Assembly (NCBI GenBank): GCA_015657535.1
Contig: JADHZB010001293.1
Span: forward strand, 1,584 to 65,583
DNA: 64,000 bases
From: Nephromyces sp. MM_2019
Lineage: Eukaryota > Apicomplexa > Aconoidasida > Nephromycida
Direction: 5' to 3'
Shown here: positions 23,510-37,400 of the stretch, piece by piece
How positions within the stretch are numbered: the stretch's first letter is position 1
How the letters are laid out: each line of letters opens with the position of its first letter
Position numbers and translations under genes: made by a program
Notes under the pieces: generated by a model
What the model was told of the DNA's origin: nothing
The model's database searches: none
What the model saw: the letters and a program-made list of their open reading frames with translations, nothing else

Positions 23510-26500
23510 CCTTTATCGGGGTGGCATAATATACTTCACGAAATTATTTTCTGCGCCTTCGTGAATCTTTGAAGTACTTTAGGCCTATCTAGACCAGTTT
23601 TTGTGGAACAGCTAAAAAGTTCTGTTTTGAAGGAGAAGTGCATTCAAATCTGCGCTAGCCTACGGTCTACATGGTGGCCGCCGAAATAAGTGAAATATAT
23701 GCAATAATTAGTAAATAGTTGGCATAAAAGAATTAACTATTTTCACATGATTGGTTTATCAGTTAATCCTGTGATTTCGGACAAGTGTATTGATGCTTTA
23801 CACATCTATTAACTAGGCAGTATTGCGTTAAAAAACCACTATTTTCTCATGTTTCCACGATGAAATTGCAAATTTTCGAAGAATAATGCAATTTTTTAAG
23901 ATAGCCCCATGAATGCAACATTGCTAGGGAATTAGACCGATTTGAAAAATAAACACAATGGTATCAGAGCAACATAAGGAAGACAATCTGATGGATGGGA
24001 TCGTTCATTGAGCTGAAGGCATAGGTAGTTTTAATGTGCCATTAGACAAAAGACAACTCCCTTAGTAACGAAGTAACGGTGGAAATAGCCGTTTTACTCG
24101 TTAAGACATATGTGAGAAAATTTTTTGCTTTCGTTGGTCGCCATAGAATCATGGATAAACCAAGATACTTCTTAGAACGGCAGCGCATGCAGCGCTATGT
24201 TGGAATTGTTACTTGTAGAGCTTATTAAGGAGAGCTGTATTAAAGGTATAAGGAAGCATTGCATAGCAAATACTCCTTTTACAATCACAAAAGTCAATGT
24301 TTACTGCGATCAAGCCGTTCATCGTACTAAATGTATCGCCTGCATACGGGCAAGTCACTTTTATATTTTTTCGTTCTCTTTGATACCTGTGAAAGCTCCT
24401 GAGTTCAAGAATCTACATATTGAGCCATTACAACAGAGCATGCACTTTTGAAGCGCATTAAAATAGGAAGGACACTACCTCAAAAGAGTGTTTCAAAGGG
24501 CTAACACTGCCCTTTTTTTTGTTTTTCTCGCTTTACACTATTTCGGCATTTCACGGAGCTTGCTGTGGCGGTCCCAGTCACTTGTGTACTTTTGGACATC
24601 CGGAAGATATAAAGAGCCAGGGTTTTTTGCTGAAATATACAAAAGTATCTTTTTTTGCTCTGGCCTCAGTGCAAAATGTTAGTTCATGCTGCGAAATGCG
24701 CTGGAAACAAATGTTGGATGGCGATCCAAATGTCTTTGAGTGCTTGTAGTGCGGCGACCGATAAAGCAAGCTACGTGCAATTTTAAACGATCTCTAGCAA
24801 TGTAGCATGATCTCTGGCATTTATCTCATTTTTTTCGTTGGTACAAGTTGAGGATGAGAGAAGTAAAAACTTGAAAGACCAATATTTACGGAATTATTCG
24901 GGAGGTCGCTCAATGGATTTGAACCCCCTTTACAAAGCGTGTACAGCAAACAAGAACTTTCATGTGATGGCTTGGCAATTCTTGTTTTAAATAGTGAAGT
25001 TTCCGTCTTCTTAGAAAAGGGATGAGGGGAATTGCTTTGGAATTATTGTATGCGTTGACCTAATCCTCTTGGTCTGCTTTCATAAGTACGTGTTAGCAAT
25101 AACAACGAAAATATGAAGATAACACATAAAATTCACGTATACAGGGGAAAATTTGAAGCCTGCGAGTCAGTACATGTGAAATTAGTGCTAATTCCAGTCG
25201 TAAGTAGTACCAAGTGCCAATATTCATGAAGCCACTAAAGGGAGACAGCGACAATAAAATTATTGTATTACAGAAAAGAAATTCAACGCGCGTGCTATAT
25301 GATAGCCTCATTATCGCAACGAACTGACGTTATTCGAGTTTTTAAAACATTTAGCAGGTTGTATAGCCTTTTTCACTGCATTGATAGATGCCTTTTTTTC
25401 CAAGTAAAGCTAGAAAAGTGTCCTGATTTCCCCACGGGTATCATTCATCCTCATGGGGTAACTTAATTCTTGTCGCTTTCAAACATTATTTATACACGTC
25501 AGCCAAACTAGTGCTATTACACAAAGTTGGATGCCTATTAAGATGCTTTTTCCTGTAGAGCATCCCTGCCATATCATGTTTACCACTACTTTTTATGACT
25601 AGCTTAATAAAGCAGCGTGGTGTTCAAGTCATAGAATAGGGAGCCATAAAACGCAATCTGACACAAAGGGTGAGCATTGTTATGAATAGATGAAAGTGTG
25701 GTCTGCTTCGTTCTATTCAAAAAACGAACATTTTTCCAGGGAAATGCTTTGAGCTAACCACGTAGTTTGCTGATTTTATACTTACCTGAAAAAAACTGCA
25801 GCTGCATGCGTGCCAGTAAGTGTCTGATGTGTTTTCAAAGGGTACGAATATATATGGTACTCGCTGGGAAGGTTAATCATGTAGTATAGCCGAGTGAATG
25901 GCAAAGGAACGAGCTATACATCGTAAAAATTTGTATCTTGGATGCGAGTATATTTACCGGGTATTTGATACGTCATGTCTCCAGTCTTCCAGCAGCCTTG
26001 CAATACACCATCTAGTCGGTAATCTTTCTTCACTTGAGGAAATTAGTATAGTTATCCTGAGACTTATCCATCGTAGACACAACACTTGTATGCCGTGAAT
26101 TACTGCATGGCAGCACAAATCACAGTTCCTGACATTCGCTGGACTGTAGAGCCCATCTAACTGTCGAGCCTTTGTGGTCCAAGAATCCTGCAGCCTCGCA
26201 ATATGAGGTCTCATGACACTGACAATGTTACCTGCATCATATTTTCCTTCTCACGTGGTATACTAACTTTAATTGAAGGGTACTATGATGGCTCATGGCT
26301 CGAAGCAAAACTGCTAGACCCACATAGCGTAGCGAAATGATATGAAAGAAATTTTCACGGGTGCTTCATCTGTTTTACGGTGATGCTATAGCGCAGTTCG
26401 TCATGTGGCTCTATGCTCTTGGGCACAGCATAGCTACCTCTCGTGGATGATACTAGAGTAAAACGCTTGGCGTGAAGCTGGTATGTCTGGCATGCTAACT

Positions 26501-27067
26501 CATCCCTTACGAATGTCAACTACTTTGAGTTGTGTTGTAGAAGTAATGGACGACCCTAGTATTTATGTAGTTGTGTGTTCTACTAACACTAATGCGCTTA
26601 TGCTCCCCGGCACGACTGGTTTGATTCACGCTTTATTTTGGATGACCTTCATGTGTTCTATTTAGAGCTTATCCGGTGTGAAGGTGTTTGAATTTGACCT
26701 CTCACGGTTGGAATCATTCCAACAAGAGTATAATAATATCGTCAGCGCTGAGATTACAATCTGAGTTGGTGTTGAGTGTGAGCTTTATTACGATGTTCTG
26801 GTACCCTTTTGTTTTTTGCTGACTTCAGCGCCTGAATGTTCTCCAATGTTGTCTTCACAGCTCTTCATTAATGACCAATAAGTGGTGAGGGGTCTGATTT
26901 ATCTTTACAAAGCATCTGAGTCGTTCATTAACTAAATTCGCATCATTATTCATAGGGAAGCCTATGTCATTCATTTTCATGGCAAGCTGTATTGCTGACT
27001 ATAGGTTGATGCTTTGTTAGGATCGCTGAGCAGTCACTTCAAATCCGCATGCCACGTCGTTGCAGAA

Positions 27068-30000
27068 ATGGAGCAAGAAAGGAAAACAGAACTCACTCAA
27101 TGTGCCTTTGGGGATACTATAGCTACTAGTGAGCCTTCGAAGCAAGGTTCTCAGCCCGGGGGGAACAAGGATCCTTCCTCCACGGCATGCTTAGGAGCTA
27201 AGTCTGACTTGAGAAGTGATGTAGGAAGGAAAATAATCCGTCATGGTGACTGGGTTGTGCTAAAAGTAACTAATGGAGATCAGCTAGTCGTGCAGGTAGC
27301 CAAGAACACGTAAGTTGAAAGAGTGTTACCTTGCTCCATTTTATGGTGAATGCTTCTCTGATAGCAGCAACAGGGTATAATTCAAGCAAGAAAATGTTCT
27401 TAGCTCTTCATGTGACTCCGCGTCTAAGCTTGGACCATTAGCCTGATTTGGAGAAAAGTAATGCACATAGTAGGCACGAAAAAATTGCAGGGAGTCATAG
27501 CTTCCTTGTTAATGAGCTGTAGGGTAAGATCTAGAGAATACTATAAAATATCTTACTGTAATATCTTGGAGGGTATTGATGGGGAATCAGGCTGCGTTAC
27601 CCTATTGATGAGAAAATGTGGTAGGAAGGTGAGTCTTTTCGCGCTATTTTGTAGTTAAATTTTATGTTCTCGGATTTGTTTCTGCTGTCCGAGCTTAGGA
27701 TCAGGCGGATTTTTCAAAGTTAATTTACTGTGCTTCCTTGGAAGGAAAGTTCCCCAGCTATTATTTTTGAATGTGAATCCAGTATTTTAAGCATCTTCAA
27801 CGTGTTGCACTAAGTTTTTAGGGGAAAGCTAAATAAAGTCCTGAAATTACTCTTACTTTTTTGGGCCCCTAAAATAACTGCAATATAGGTCATACGGGCG
27901 TTGCATTGATAAAATAGGCTACAGGCTTCAATTTTTTCGCATACTAGAAGAAAAAAAAATTTATTTGGTATGCATTGATGTATTTTTTTCGTACCTTCAA
28001 GTACGATGCAGAAAGCTCAACGAAAACTCATTTTTCGAGAGCAAAATGTGCGCTGATAGTGTACAAATATCGCTTGCAGATACGATTTTGCTCTTTGAGC
28101 ATGAAGGTAGTCTGCTTGATTGAATTTTACGTTTCTCTGCAGAATAAAAATATCGCAGGATGCTAAGCTTAACCTAAATAGTCTAGCAGGCCATCCTTTT
28201 GGCACCGTTTTTCGTTACGAAAAAGGAAATTGGACTCAGAGCAATCGCCTTATCCACATAGAGGAACTAAATGGTATGGATTGTGCGCTGCTGTGCGTTA
28301 CCATCCCCAAAACTCTCTTATTTTGTGTAAACTAACTGTGAGACTTCCTCACCGAGCTTTATGAGTACTCTGCTTACATTTTGTCTGGAAATTTTGTAGA
28401 TTTTTTGCCTATTGAACCTGTGGTTTCGTAAAATTCCTTTGCCTCCCATACTACTACAGAAATCGATCGTAAGTTGTGGCTAACATGCAAATCCTTTCTC
28501 CATGTATGCGCGACTTTTTTTCGTCTGTGGCCCTGGTGGTCCTGAATTTTGCTGAGTTATGCTATAATTTTCTAGATATTATATACGTTAGTTCTTTTTA
28601 TTGCGAAAAATTTGAGTTGCATAATTAACTTAATCCTATGAGTATAGTGTTTTTTTTTATGTTATAACCAAACGGAAAATTAATGTTATGACTGTATATC
28701 TCCCGTTTCTCGATCTTTAAACTGGGTTTCGTAGCCGTTGAGTGAACAACATTTAAATTAACATTTGGGCATGCTACGTTTCTCACAGTGGACTTTGATA
28801 GCTTGGATCCGAGTGCATCTAATCGCTTCTTGGATGATGAAAACGATTCTCAGGTTTTGAGTGCATCTGATATTGCTACTTTACGCAAAGGTATGCTGGA
28901 AGTTTTTAACTTAGTAGTGACATGCCTCACTGAGGCTTGACTTGTTCATTGAACGAAATAGCTGCCAGTGTTTGGAATGGTGGGGATGTAAAAATTAGCT
29001 ATTCAGCCTTAGTTGCTGCTCCCAGGCATCCACGGTGCTTCTGGGTAATTTCTTTATGGTTTTTTCATTTGATGAGCTGGCTTATTTATATTGCGATGAG
29101 ACATGAATGTTTACTTCTTTTGGGTGTTTTGAACCTATTTGCTCTCCTTAAATGAGCCAAGCCTGTCTCATTTTGTGAAAGCTGCTGAAAGCACATGTCT
29201 TATGCTTGCTCATAGCCTAATTAGAAAGGACGGAAGCTTTTAAGCTAGTTTCTAATGGAAATGATAAGGGACTTTTGTGGTGATTATCTATTTTTCTAAT
29301 CTTTTCCATAGATTAGAAGGGCATGCATAATTGTAAGAATAAGCTATATTACCGCTTGGTGATTCCAGCTTTTTTGATTGATAAAATTCTAAGGTTTTGC
29401 TTAAGTATATTATTGAGTTTACTTCAGCAGTGGCTATACTGCAACCAAAGATAGCAACGCTTTTCATTCCCTGGTTGTTTTTTCACTGGTAGCTACGGTG
29501 ATTTTAAATTTTTCTATTTGACAATCTTGTTTTGCCAAGAGCAGCTCATACAGCAAAAATGTGGCTAGATTGCTTATTCGTAGATTTTGCTGGTTTCTCA
29601 CTATGTATCCTTTAAGAGAAATTTCTAGATGTGACTGTCCTTGGAGATATTTGTTTTGATTTAATATTATGATAGGAACGTACTATATTGGTTAAAAACT
29701 GTTGTTCTTTACCTTAAAAAGTGTTTTTATTCTATATATTCTTCCCATTCAACAACTCTGCAACGAGTTTTTACTGAATTGAAGCTGGTTGTGTGATAGA
29801 TGACCCTGGATTCGAGTGTCTATTTTTTTTTCAGATTTGTCCGCTGATGAGCTACTGAATAAGATTGTAGAGAGTTCTTCTTCTTTTAGTAGCAAGACGC
29901 TATTGTCCCAGCGAAAATATATCGCCAAGAAGCGAAAAAAGTTAGTGCGATGTATATTTCTGCTTGATGATTCCCTGATTACCTGTAGATTTGATGATTT

Positions 30001-33000
30001 AATTTTTTCAACGCGAATATAATGATAACCAAGAAAATTGAGGCTTTTTACTCAGGGCTACAATGAATGTCTTAAAGTTCTACATTTTTTTTGCCCCGTT
30101 TAGCATCATGCTGTGTAATCAATAATTCATCACCCTTTATGTTCTTATACTTATAACGGTTTGCGTACTCCCGTGCTTTTGAATAGTTTTAAATACCGCT
30201 TTCCGTGGCATCTGATATTTATGTATCAGGCAGTAAGCACGGCAGTGAGTACCTCTGCGGTGACCCTGTTTCCAATTTCAATTTTCTCATGTATCATGGA
30301 GTAAGCTACGCTTCGTTTCACTTTTATCCCAAAATTCAGCCGTACATTCCTACCCTCTATGTTCATTTGGATGTTTTGCTTAGAGTTGGATGCTCTGTTC
30401 ACATATGTACTTGTGAGTATCCACTGCATAATATTTAGGCATCTTATCCAACTCATAACTTATGAACCTTCCCTGATGGAGATCTGTGATGCCTACTATA
30501 ACACTGCTCCGGCAAAGATTGGGTAAGTGGCGTTGGCAAGCCCATCCGAATTGGGTCACCAGTTTTGATTATAGTAGTCGCCGAGCTTTATTTTTCAGCT
30601 GGGAACTGCACGTGATTTTATTGCGCCTTATTGCTCGTGACTAGATCCGTATTAGTGGTTGAAGCTTTAAGAATGGAAGAAGCAGGTTATTGCAGTAAAC
30701 TTGCAAATCTAAAGATTTTTAAAGTTTACAGATGATAGAGACCAATTATATATATAAGCTTTCCTCTGCGACTAGTACTTTCAAATTTCTACCTAGGGGC
30801 TGACTAGCTCACCTAATGAAGTTCAATATCCTTTACAAATAGCTGAATTTTTTTACAATAGTTTCTCCTTTTTTAACTATATATATCAGAAAAATGAATA
30901 GGCATCGACAGAAATAAAAAGTTATTAGCTTTAAATGATATATCACAAGAAGCTAATCAAGTTATGTATACCATGTCTTGTATATTACTGAAGAATTACT
31001 GGATAATATTTGTGTCTTTGAGAGAAAGGGTGGCCGAAAATATATTTTTTAATAAAATACCCGCCTAGAGCAATGTCGATATGCGTGCGTCTATGATATG
31101 CTAGTACCAGTGAAGTCCTGAAAAAAATGGCAGAAGATTAAAGTATTTGGTTCCAAACTGCGTGATGAGTTTCCTGCATAGAAGTGCCCGTTAGTTTTAC
31201 CCCTGATAGTGCTATTTAGAAAATTGTTCGTATGAAATTATTGCCTTATCTGGTTATTTTGTTTTGTGTGTGTGCGTGAAAGTTTACTGTTTTCCTAAAG
31301 ATAACTTACACAAAGCTACTTAACGCTTATTATGCGTGTTAATGCAAAAGAACAACTCATGTATTGAGCGCTTTGCATATCTAGTGGAGCGATATTGATT
31401 TCGCGTCGTCCTTTAGGGGTTTAAACAGAGTTTCTAAGTAATAGCAAAACGCATAGTTTACGTACCATTTTTTGATCATTACTTTGAATTATAGGCTTGT
31501 GATTTAGAGCTTACTAACGCAAAGCATCAGAAGTAGCACTGGGTGGATGAAAGCAGTATTGCCCCATGAAGCGAATGCATAAATTTGTCAGGCGTTACAA
31601 TATGCTTAGGCCGCCTTACTCGTACTTTGTAGTTTTTTAGGAAGGATTATCATAGGGTGTATACATACTAGCAGTGCTTCTATTTTGCGCGATAATCTTT
31701 TCAGTGCCCTCTGAAGTTTTCTAGCTTTTGTGCGTCTCCTTGGTTTGACTTTTCTTGCTTGTTACAGAGTTTTCGCTATGAGATAGCGTTATATATTTGG
31801 GCAGTTTATTTTCAGTTTGAAGATGGTAGAGGGCTTCTCGAATGCGGGTATTTGCGCTGAATTTTTACGCGTATCTTCTCCCGCAATAATCTGCTTCTAG
31901 TAATTTCACTGCAAAAAGCATCTCGGCGCGATTTTCCTTTCAATTTGGTTGCTTTTTCAGGGGTTTACGCTTTGATTACTTGGCTTCAATGCTAACATAC
32001 GCTGACGTGTGCATCAATAGGCGTATAGTCCTGCTTGACCAGACTTCAGGGCTCATGAGTGGGGCTATAGCCTCAAGATTGCAAGGTACTACTTTTTAGG
32101 GGTGATGATGGGATTAATTTATACTTAATTCTTCGTATTACATATTTTTAGTGGGAAGGGTGCTATATTTACTGAAATACCGTATATGGTTAGTAAGAGT
32201 GAAATAAGAGTTAAAGCGGCTGATTTAGTTAATGAAGAATATATGTAGGAGAGGTAGCTGGAGAGTGTGATTTTTTTTGCCCGTAGAGATAGTTAGCTTC
32301 TTGGGTGGTGCTTAGAATCTGCATATTAACCGTATACGAAAAGCTTGCGCTTTCGAGCTAAACAATGTTATAAAGCTATGAGAGTAGCTACTAGATATAT
32401 ATCAGCAAGAAATGATTGATATGGGCACCGATATTCATCTTCCGTAGGCCTCGTGTCAATAGGATGTACAAATGACTTGTATGGGTCAGCTTTCTAATCA
32501 AGCATAGTAGTTATGGTTTTAGGAACTGGGAAAATTTTCAGGATTAATGAGACTGAGCATAAGAATAATTATCGCATTTCTCGCGAACTTGGAGGCTCAA
32601 AGGAGTTTCTGGATGCTATCGTTGATCTTCATCTTGATATAGTAAGTTATTTGTTAGGCAAGAAGAAGCATTACAAGTTTAGCACTGCTTTTACATTTGT
32701 CTGTCTCTTCTCTGTTTTGTTTTGCATTTAATTTGACTTTGAAAATTAGGGGCTTTTCTTGGAGCCAGCACCTTCTATTCTATTGTTTGGTAGCTCTAGT
32801 GGTTTGTTCTACTGCCAGCTTTCGTGCAAGAACGATGTTTGAGTCCGTAAAGGTGTACACATGACTCCTATCATTGTCTTTGATTGTTTGGGCATCATTC
32901 TACGTTGGTCGTTTGTAAGCATTAAACTGTTGATGGTAGAGACTAGCCGGTAGGATCGTCGCCTCAGTTTCCTAGAATTTCATATAGGAGCCTCTAGTTT

Positions 33001-34480
33001 TCTTGGTAAGGATATCTTGAATGCTCTAATATGTTTTATTGGATGCAGAACTTGGTCTTTGGTTTCTGCGCCCTTATTTTGCTTAGTTTATATATTTAAA
33101 AAAAAATGGGCTCGTAGCTGTATATGCGAATATTCTTAACATTGATAGATGCATTCTGAAAATATTAAGTTTGAAACTAGTGTTGTCATTCCCCCCTAAT
33201 GACAGCTTGCTGCATTGGTTTTGACATTTGCAGTTGAAAGTACTTGAATCGGAGGGAGCATCTCGGGAAAGGGCTTACAAAGCCAGAAAATTGGATAATC
33301 CATTAGAGCATGTTAATACTGATGGTAGCGAGGTTATATCCTCCAATCTTCCGTCTACCACTGCTTTAGATTCATCTTGCTCAATTCCGAATTCCCAAGA
33401 TGACTCAAGTCTTCAGCAGGATGTGAATAGTAAAAATGATAGATGCGAACAAAGTGCAGCACAGGGGGAGTCCCTGGATGAGAAGCCGCTAATTCATGGC
33501 TCTTGTTTTAAAAGTCAAAAAATTGACGCCGTAGCTATAGCAGACAAAACCGCCAATGCTTCGATGTATGAAGAGAATTCTCCTTCTTTGAGTAGACAGG
33601 CGATGGTAAAAATGCACGAAGCAAGCAACCTTGAATCTTACAAGGATTTAATGAATAATAAAGCAGATTGTTGTATAGCCGTAATATCTACTTATAAAGC
33701 CTCGCCAGGGGGTCCTACTGACAATCTGGAGGAACTTGCTAGAGATTTTTTGAACCTTGCTCACAAATGCCTTGTCCCCGGTCAGTGATAAGGTTTATTA
33801 GCTTTCTTTAGTTAGGCTAGATACAGAATTTCTTCGTTATAGTGGTTAATCAGTCGGAATATATATTATGTATGTTTTTATAGATACCTAGGATGCGTTG
33901 ACTGTATATGGTGTTTTTTTCTATTATACCATTAGGCAATTAAGAATCTGTCGGATTTATAAGTTTGAGTGCCTCTCAGTCATAACATTCAGTGGTCGTA
34001 GACCCTTTTTTTTACTCACTTTTTCAATTGGTTTAGGGTGACATGAATTTATATGGATATTAATTAATGGCACTGACTGGTTTAGTGGTATCAGCATAAT
34101 AGTACATCAGTGACTAGCATGCTGTTAGAGATAAGCAAGATTGATTGATTACTTCGTAATTAGACGCCTCCCCCTGTAAGTTCTTTTGCGCTTCAAAGCT
34201 AATAAATTAAGCTGCTATTTGCGCTACTCTAATCGGCGGCAGCCAAAACTTGTCAACATGATGCTTGAACTACTATTGTGTAATCTAGCAGAGGAATTTA
34301 TATTCAATTATGTAAACTTTTTTTTCAGATGGTCGCATAGTCATGTTTTGCCGAAATATGCAGCCTCTCAGTATTTCCCAGGAATTGATGCACTCCTCAT
34401 CATCGTACGTCCACACTAGGCTTGAAGAATACATGCTAAGAGAACACCAGGTTAAAGTTTTTAAGGCGCTAGTCTCGTAA
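27068..34480 (+). CDS. TRM6: tRNA (adenine58-N1) methyltransferase non-catalytic subunit TRM6/GCD10 (9 exons, 540 aa)
   Basis: Non-catalytic subunit that, with the catalytic TRM61, makes m1A58 in tRNA. Exons: 27068-27309, 28143-28273, 28789-28890, 29835-29940, 30439-30522, 31961-32085, 32508-32641, 33234-33780, 34329-34480 (1623 nt). Family features in order: IIRHGDWVVLKV and GHPFGTVFRYEKG (residues about 55-115), a DSQVLSASDIATLR block matching the Qx-Lt-eeI segment, SSSFSSKTLLSQRKYIAKKRKK (about 172-193), YYNTAPAKIGGLRFDYLASMLTYADV, LLDQTSGLMSGAIASRL, and C-terminal GRIVMFCRNMQPL with EEYMLREHQV. Exon 8 (residues about 309-490) is a weakly conserved insertion. At 540 residues it is slightly longer than animal and yeast relatives. 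The ATG at 27068 is the first in frame. The exon 7 acceptor may be 3 nt later. TRM61 is not in this window. Confidence 0.92.
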
Positions 34481-37400
34481 AGTGTTCGGCAATGAGTATA
34501 ATTCTGAACTATAATTCGAGAAGAGTAGAAAACTTGGTCCTTTTTCTCCTAATAAGTATTTTTTTTAAACTTCCTTTATCTAACAGCAACGATGGCTCAT
34601 TTCATTTGGTGAATTTGGTGGTGTTACTTTGATGTTTTTTTTTTAAATTAATGTATTCATCACTGAGACTTCTGTGAATACACGTTTTATGCAAACCATA
34701 AGCTTAAGTCTTTCTTGGATTATGTTCTGTAGTTTCCGAAAATTATTAGAGATGATACTTGTGTAGGGCTGGTATGCGGTCCACAATAGGATTACTTTGT
34801 ATTCTTAAATATCCTTCGATTATCTTTGGCTTCTCAAATTTATATGCCTAGATACTATGGATATAGCGATATTGTTACATTTATATCCATCACTATAATT
34901 TGTTCGTATTATAGTATTTCATGTCTTTTCTTAGCTACTTGCGCATATTTCACTTTCTGAAGAAAGCGACATCTTGATTGGCTATTTTATTTTTCTGCGC
35001 TCTTTTATCGGCATACTTTTCCTGATAAATGCCGCGGCATATTTTTTTTGTATCTTATGCTTGCTGGGCTTTACTGCGCACAGGCATATATTCCTGCTAA
35101 TATTTTATATTCTTGTGATTGCTAGTACACTTGTGTAGACTTTCTGTGCTGTGAATGGCTATAATGTATGGATTTATTCTAGAATACTAAATTATGGCTC
35201 ATTCTGTGGTTTTTCCTGGTCTGTTTTCTGTATCATGCTTGTTTTTTAGCACCGTGGCCCGCGTGTCGCCTCGCAAAGGTAGAAGTGCGTGGTGACTTTG
35301 CTCTGTTTTCCTTCGTATGGTTGTTTGTACTACGTGCTTTCCGGCTAGTGGCATTCTGTTAAGGTTATGATTGTACGAGTCTCGTGCTTAGCTGGACCTA
35401 ATGTTTGTATCCTCAGCAGCATCTTACTCCTGCTCTGGCGTTCAAATTGGTGTTATGAAATATATGCGGTCTTTTATTAATTGGCATGGGGTGGCCTCTA
35501 ATTGCCAAGTTTAAGCATACGGGACATACACGAGGATAGAGCATTGCTTGTGTATGCATGGGGCTGTTTTTAAAACTGGCCTTATCTTGCAGCTGACGCG
35601 CACTTGTTTGAAAAGCTTTCTCACGTGCTACGCTATCCTGTTACATATCCACACACTGTCGTAATGAGGCTGCACCTAATGCATTCATAACGGAGGCCTT
35701 CGGTTGCATGCCTTCAATCTACATTTTATCATCAAAAATGGATGAGATAAACTAAGCACCTTTGTTTCACCGTGACGATGTTGATGGCGGGGTTTAATGC
35801 GTGCAGGTGCTACCGCTACGTACCCACCCATTGATGAAGGGAGCCTGTAAAGTGTTCGATGGGTTCCTACTCTCCTCCATCAAAGTCGAATAAGACGAGT
35901 CAGCGCTAAAACGCGAATCATTCTCTAAGCATTGCATGCGGCGCACAACGGCGGCGTCCCCAAAATCTTTCTTATTCAGTGTCTAGCACATACGGACTGC
36001 TGTTTTCTTCCTAGCTATGAGTCAGCCCTAGCGATTTAAAGTGGCACACGCTCAGCGAGATACCTTTGCAGCGATGGTATTGATGCACGAGTAATGCGCT
36101 CAACGCAAATGGATTCACAATTAGGCGAAATAGCCTTACGCGGATTGTTTTAAAAAATTGCAATGGTCCGATTCCAGATATACGTGTGTATATTTTTCCC
36201 CCATTTACCAACATGTGAAAGCTAGTACTTGCAGTGCTAGCTTTTCAGCTTAGGCGTCTATGCGAGTGTGTAAAATTTCGAACATAAGAAATAGCTGTCA
36301 TGTATGAAATGACAGAGATGATTCCTTGCGTTAGGAAGTGAGCAAACCATGGACAAATTGTCTGAAAATCTCTAAGATCTTTTTTCACTATAGCCAGATG
36401 GCGTATATAAGCCTGTCGCTAAATAGAGCCCATATAATTTTAACGCGCAAAAATAACGTCCTGTAGAGTGCAGATGAACTGCTTCCTACCGCGCGGACGA
36501 GATTGCTATTATGGCAACGAAGGCCCTACATGAAGAGGTGCAAGGAGCGTCAACTTACCACAATGTGCCTGCCCGACATAGCACTCAAGCAGGTGCGTAC
36601 GGGTGCCCAGCGGCAGCTTGTATTTTAGTTACTGGTTTGACGATCGCTAGTCACAAGGTAATGTACCACAGCACCATTGGAGTAGTGTTTCTTCTCATGC
36701 TCACCACTAAGACATGCTGGACGATTCCGTCCAGTAGCCAGTCGCAAGCCACAAGCTAGACTGGACTCTAGCTTTTAACAACGCATCATTGTGTTAAGGA
36801 GCTAGAGGCAACTGCTTTGCGCTTTAGCTCTACGTACGAGTTTGACATGTAGCCTTAAGAATCAACAATAATATACCTTATGATTGTAGGCAACTGAATG
36901 AACGCAGATCCTCTACCTGCACAACGAATGTCCTGTGATCCTGCCGAAGCGAACACGCGCGCGGCATACCGTGCGATGAACGAGTTGTATTTTTTTCTTT
37001 TCTAGGTTATCCTGCACTACTTTCATTAATCTCTTGTATCCCTACAAGTACTCGCGTTCGAGCGCGTTACTGCAGCAAAATCTACACTAGGATGCGCCAC
37101 CTTTGCCTGCATGTCGAGAGGCAGGGCACACGGGGAGACCTGACCGCCAAGCAAACTTCAAGCCTAGTTGTGACAATGGTTAATATTATAACTGTACCTG
37201 AAGATGCGCGCTTTGAGCTTATATGACCTTTACGCTCAGCACCTTGTGCCACGTACCCCTGGATGCACTCAAAACTAGCGCAGCTTCCCTATTTTATATA
37301 GCCCTCGCCCCACTCCAAGGTCCCTACCATTTCTTAAGCGAAGGAGTACCATGTATCGAAAAATTAGCTGCCATTGACCGGTCAATACGAGCACTAATTC

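Larger units (their letters stand above)
20394..27067. other. Divergent intergenic region
   Basis: 6.7 kb between divergent genes with no gene I can support. It holds a perfect 14-bp inverted repeat (23477-23509), a second small inverted repeat (23535-23565), and 27-bp repeats (22924-23004). The part from about 22.0 to 23.4 kb is more GC-rich. Open frames of 60-94 codons here lack homology and splice context. A possible 12-codon upstream exon of the phosphatase lies at 20553-20518. Confidence 0.55.

Noticed and set aside
24900..24950. tRNA-like TTTGAACCCCC stretch suggesting a minus-strand T-arm
   Set aside because: No matching acceptor stem, anticodon arm or D-arm could be paired around it.
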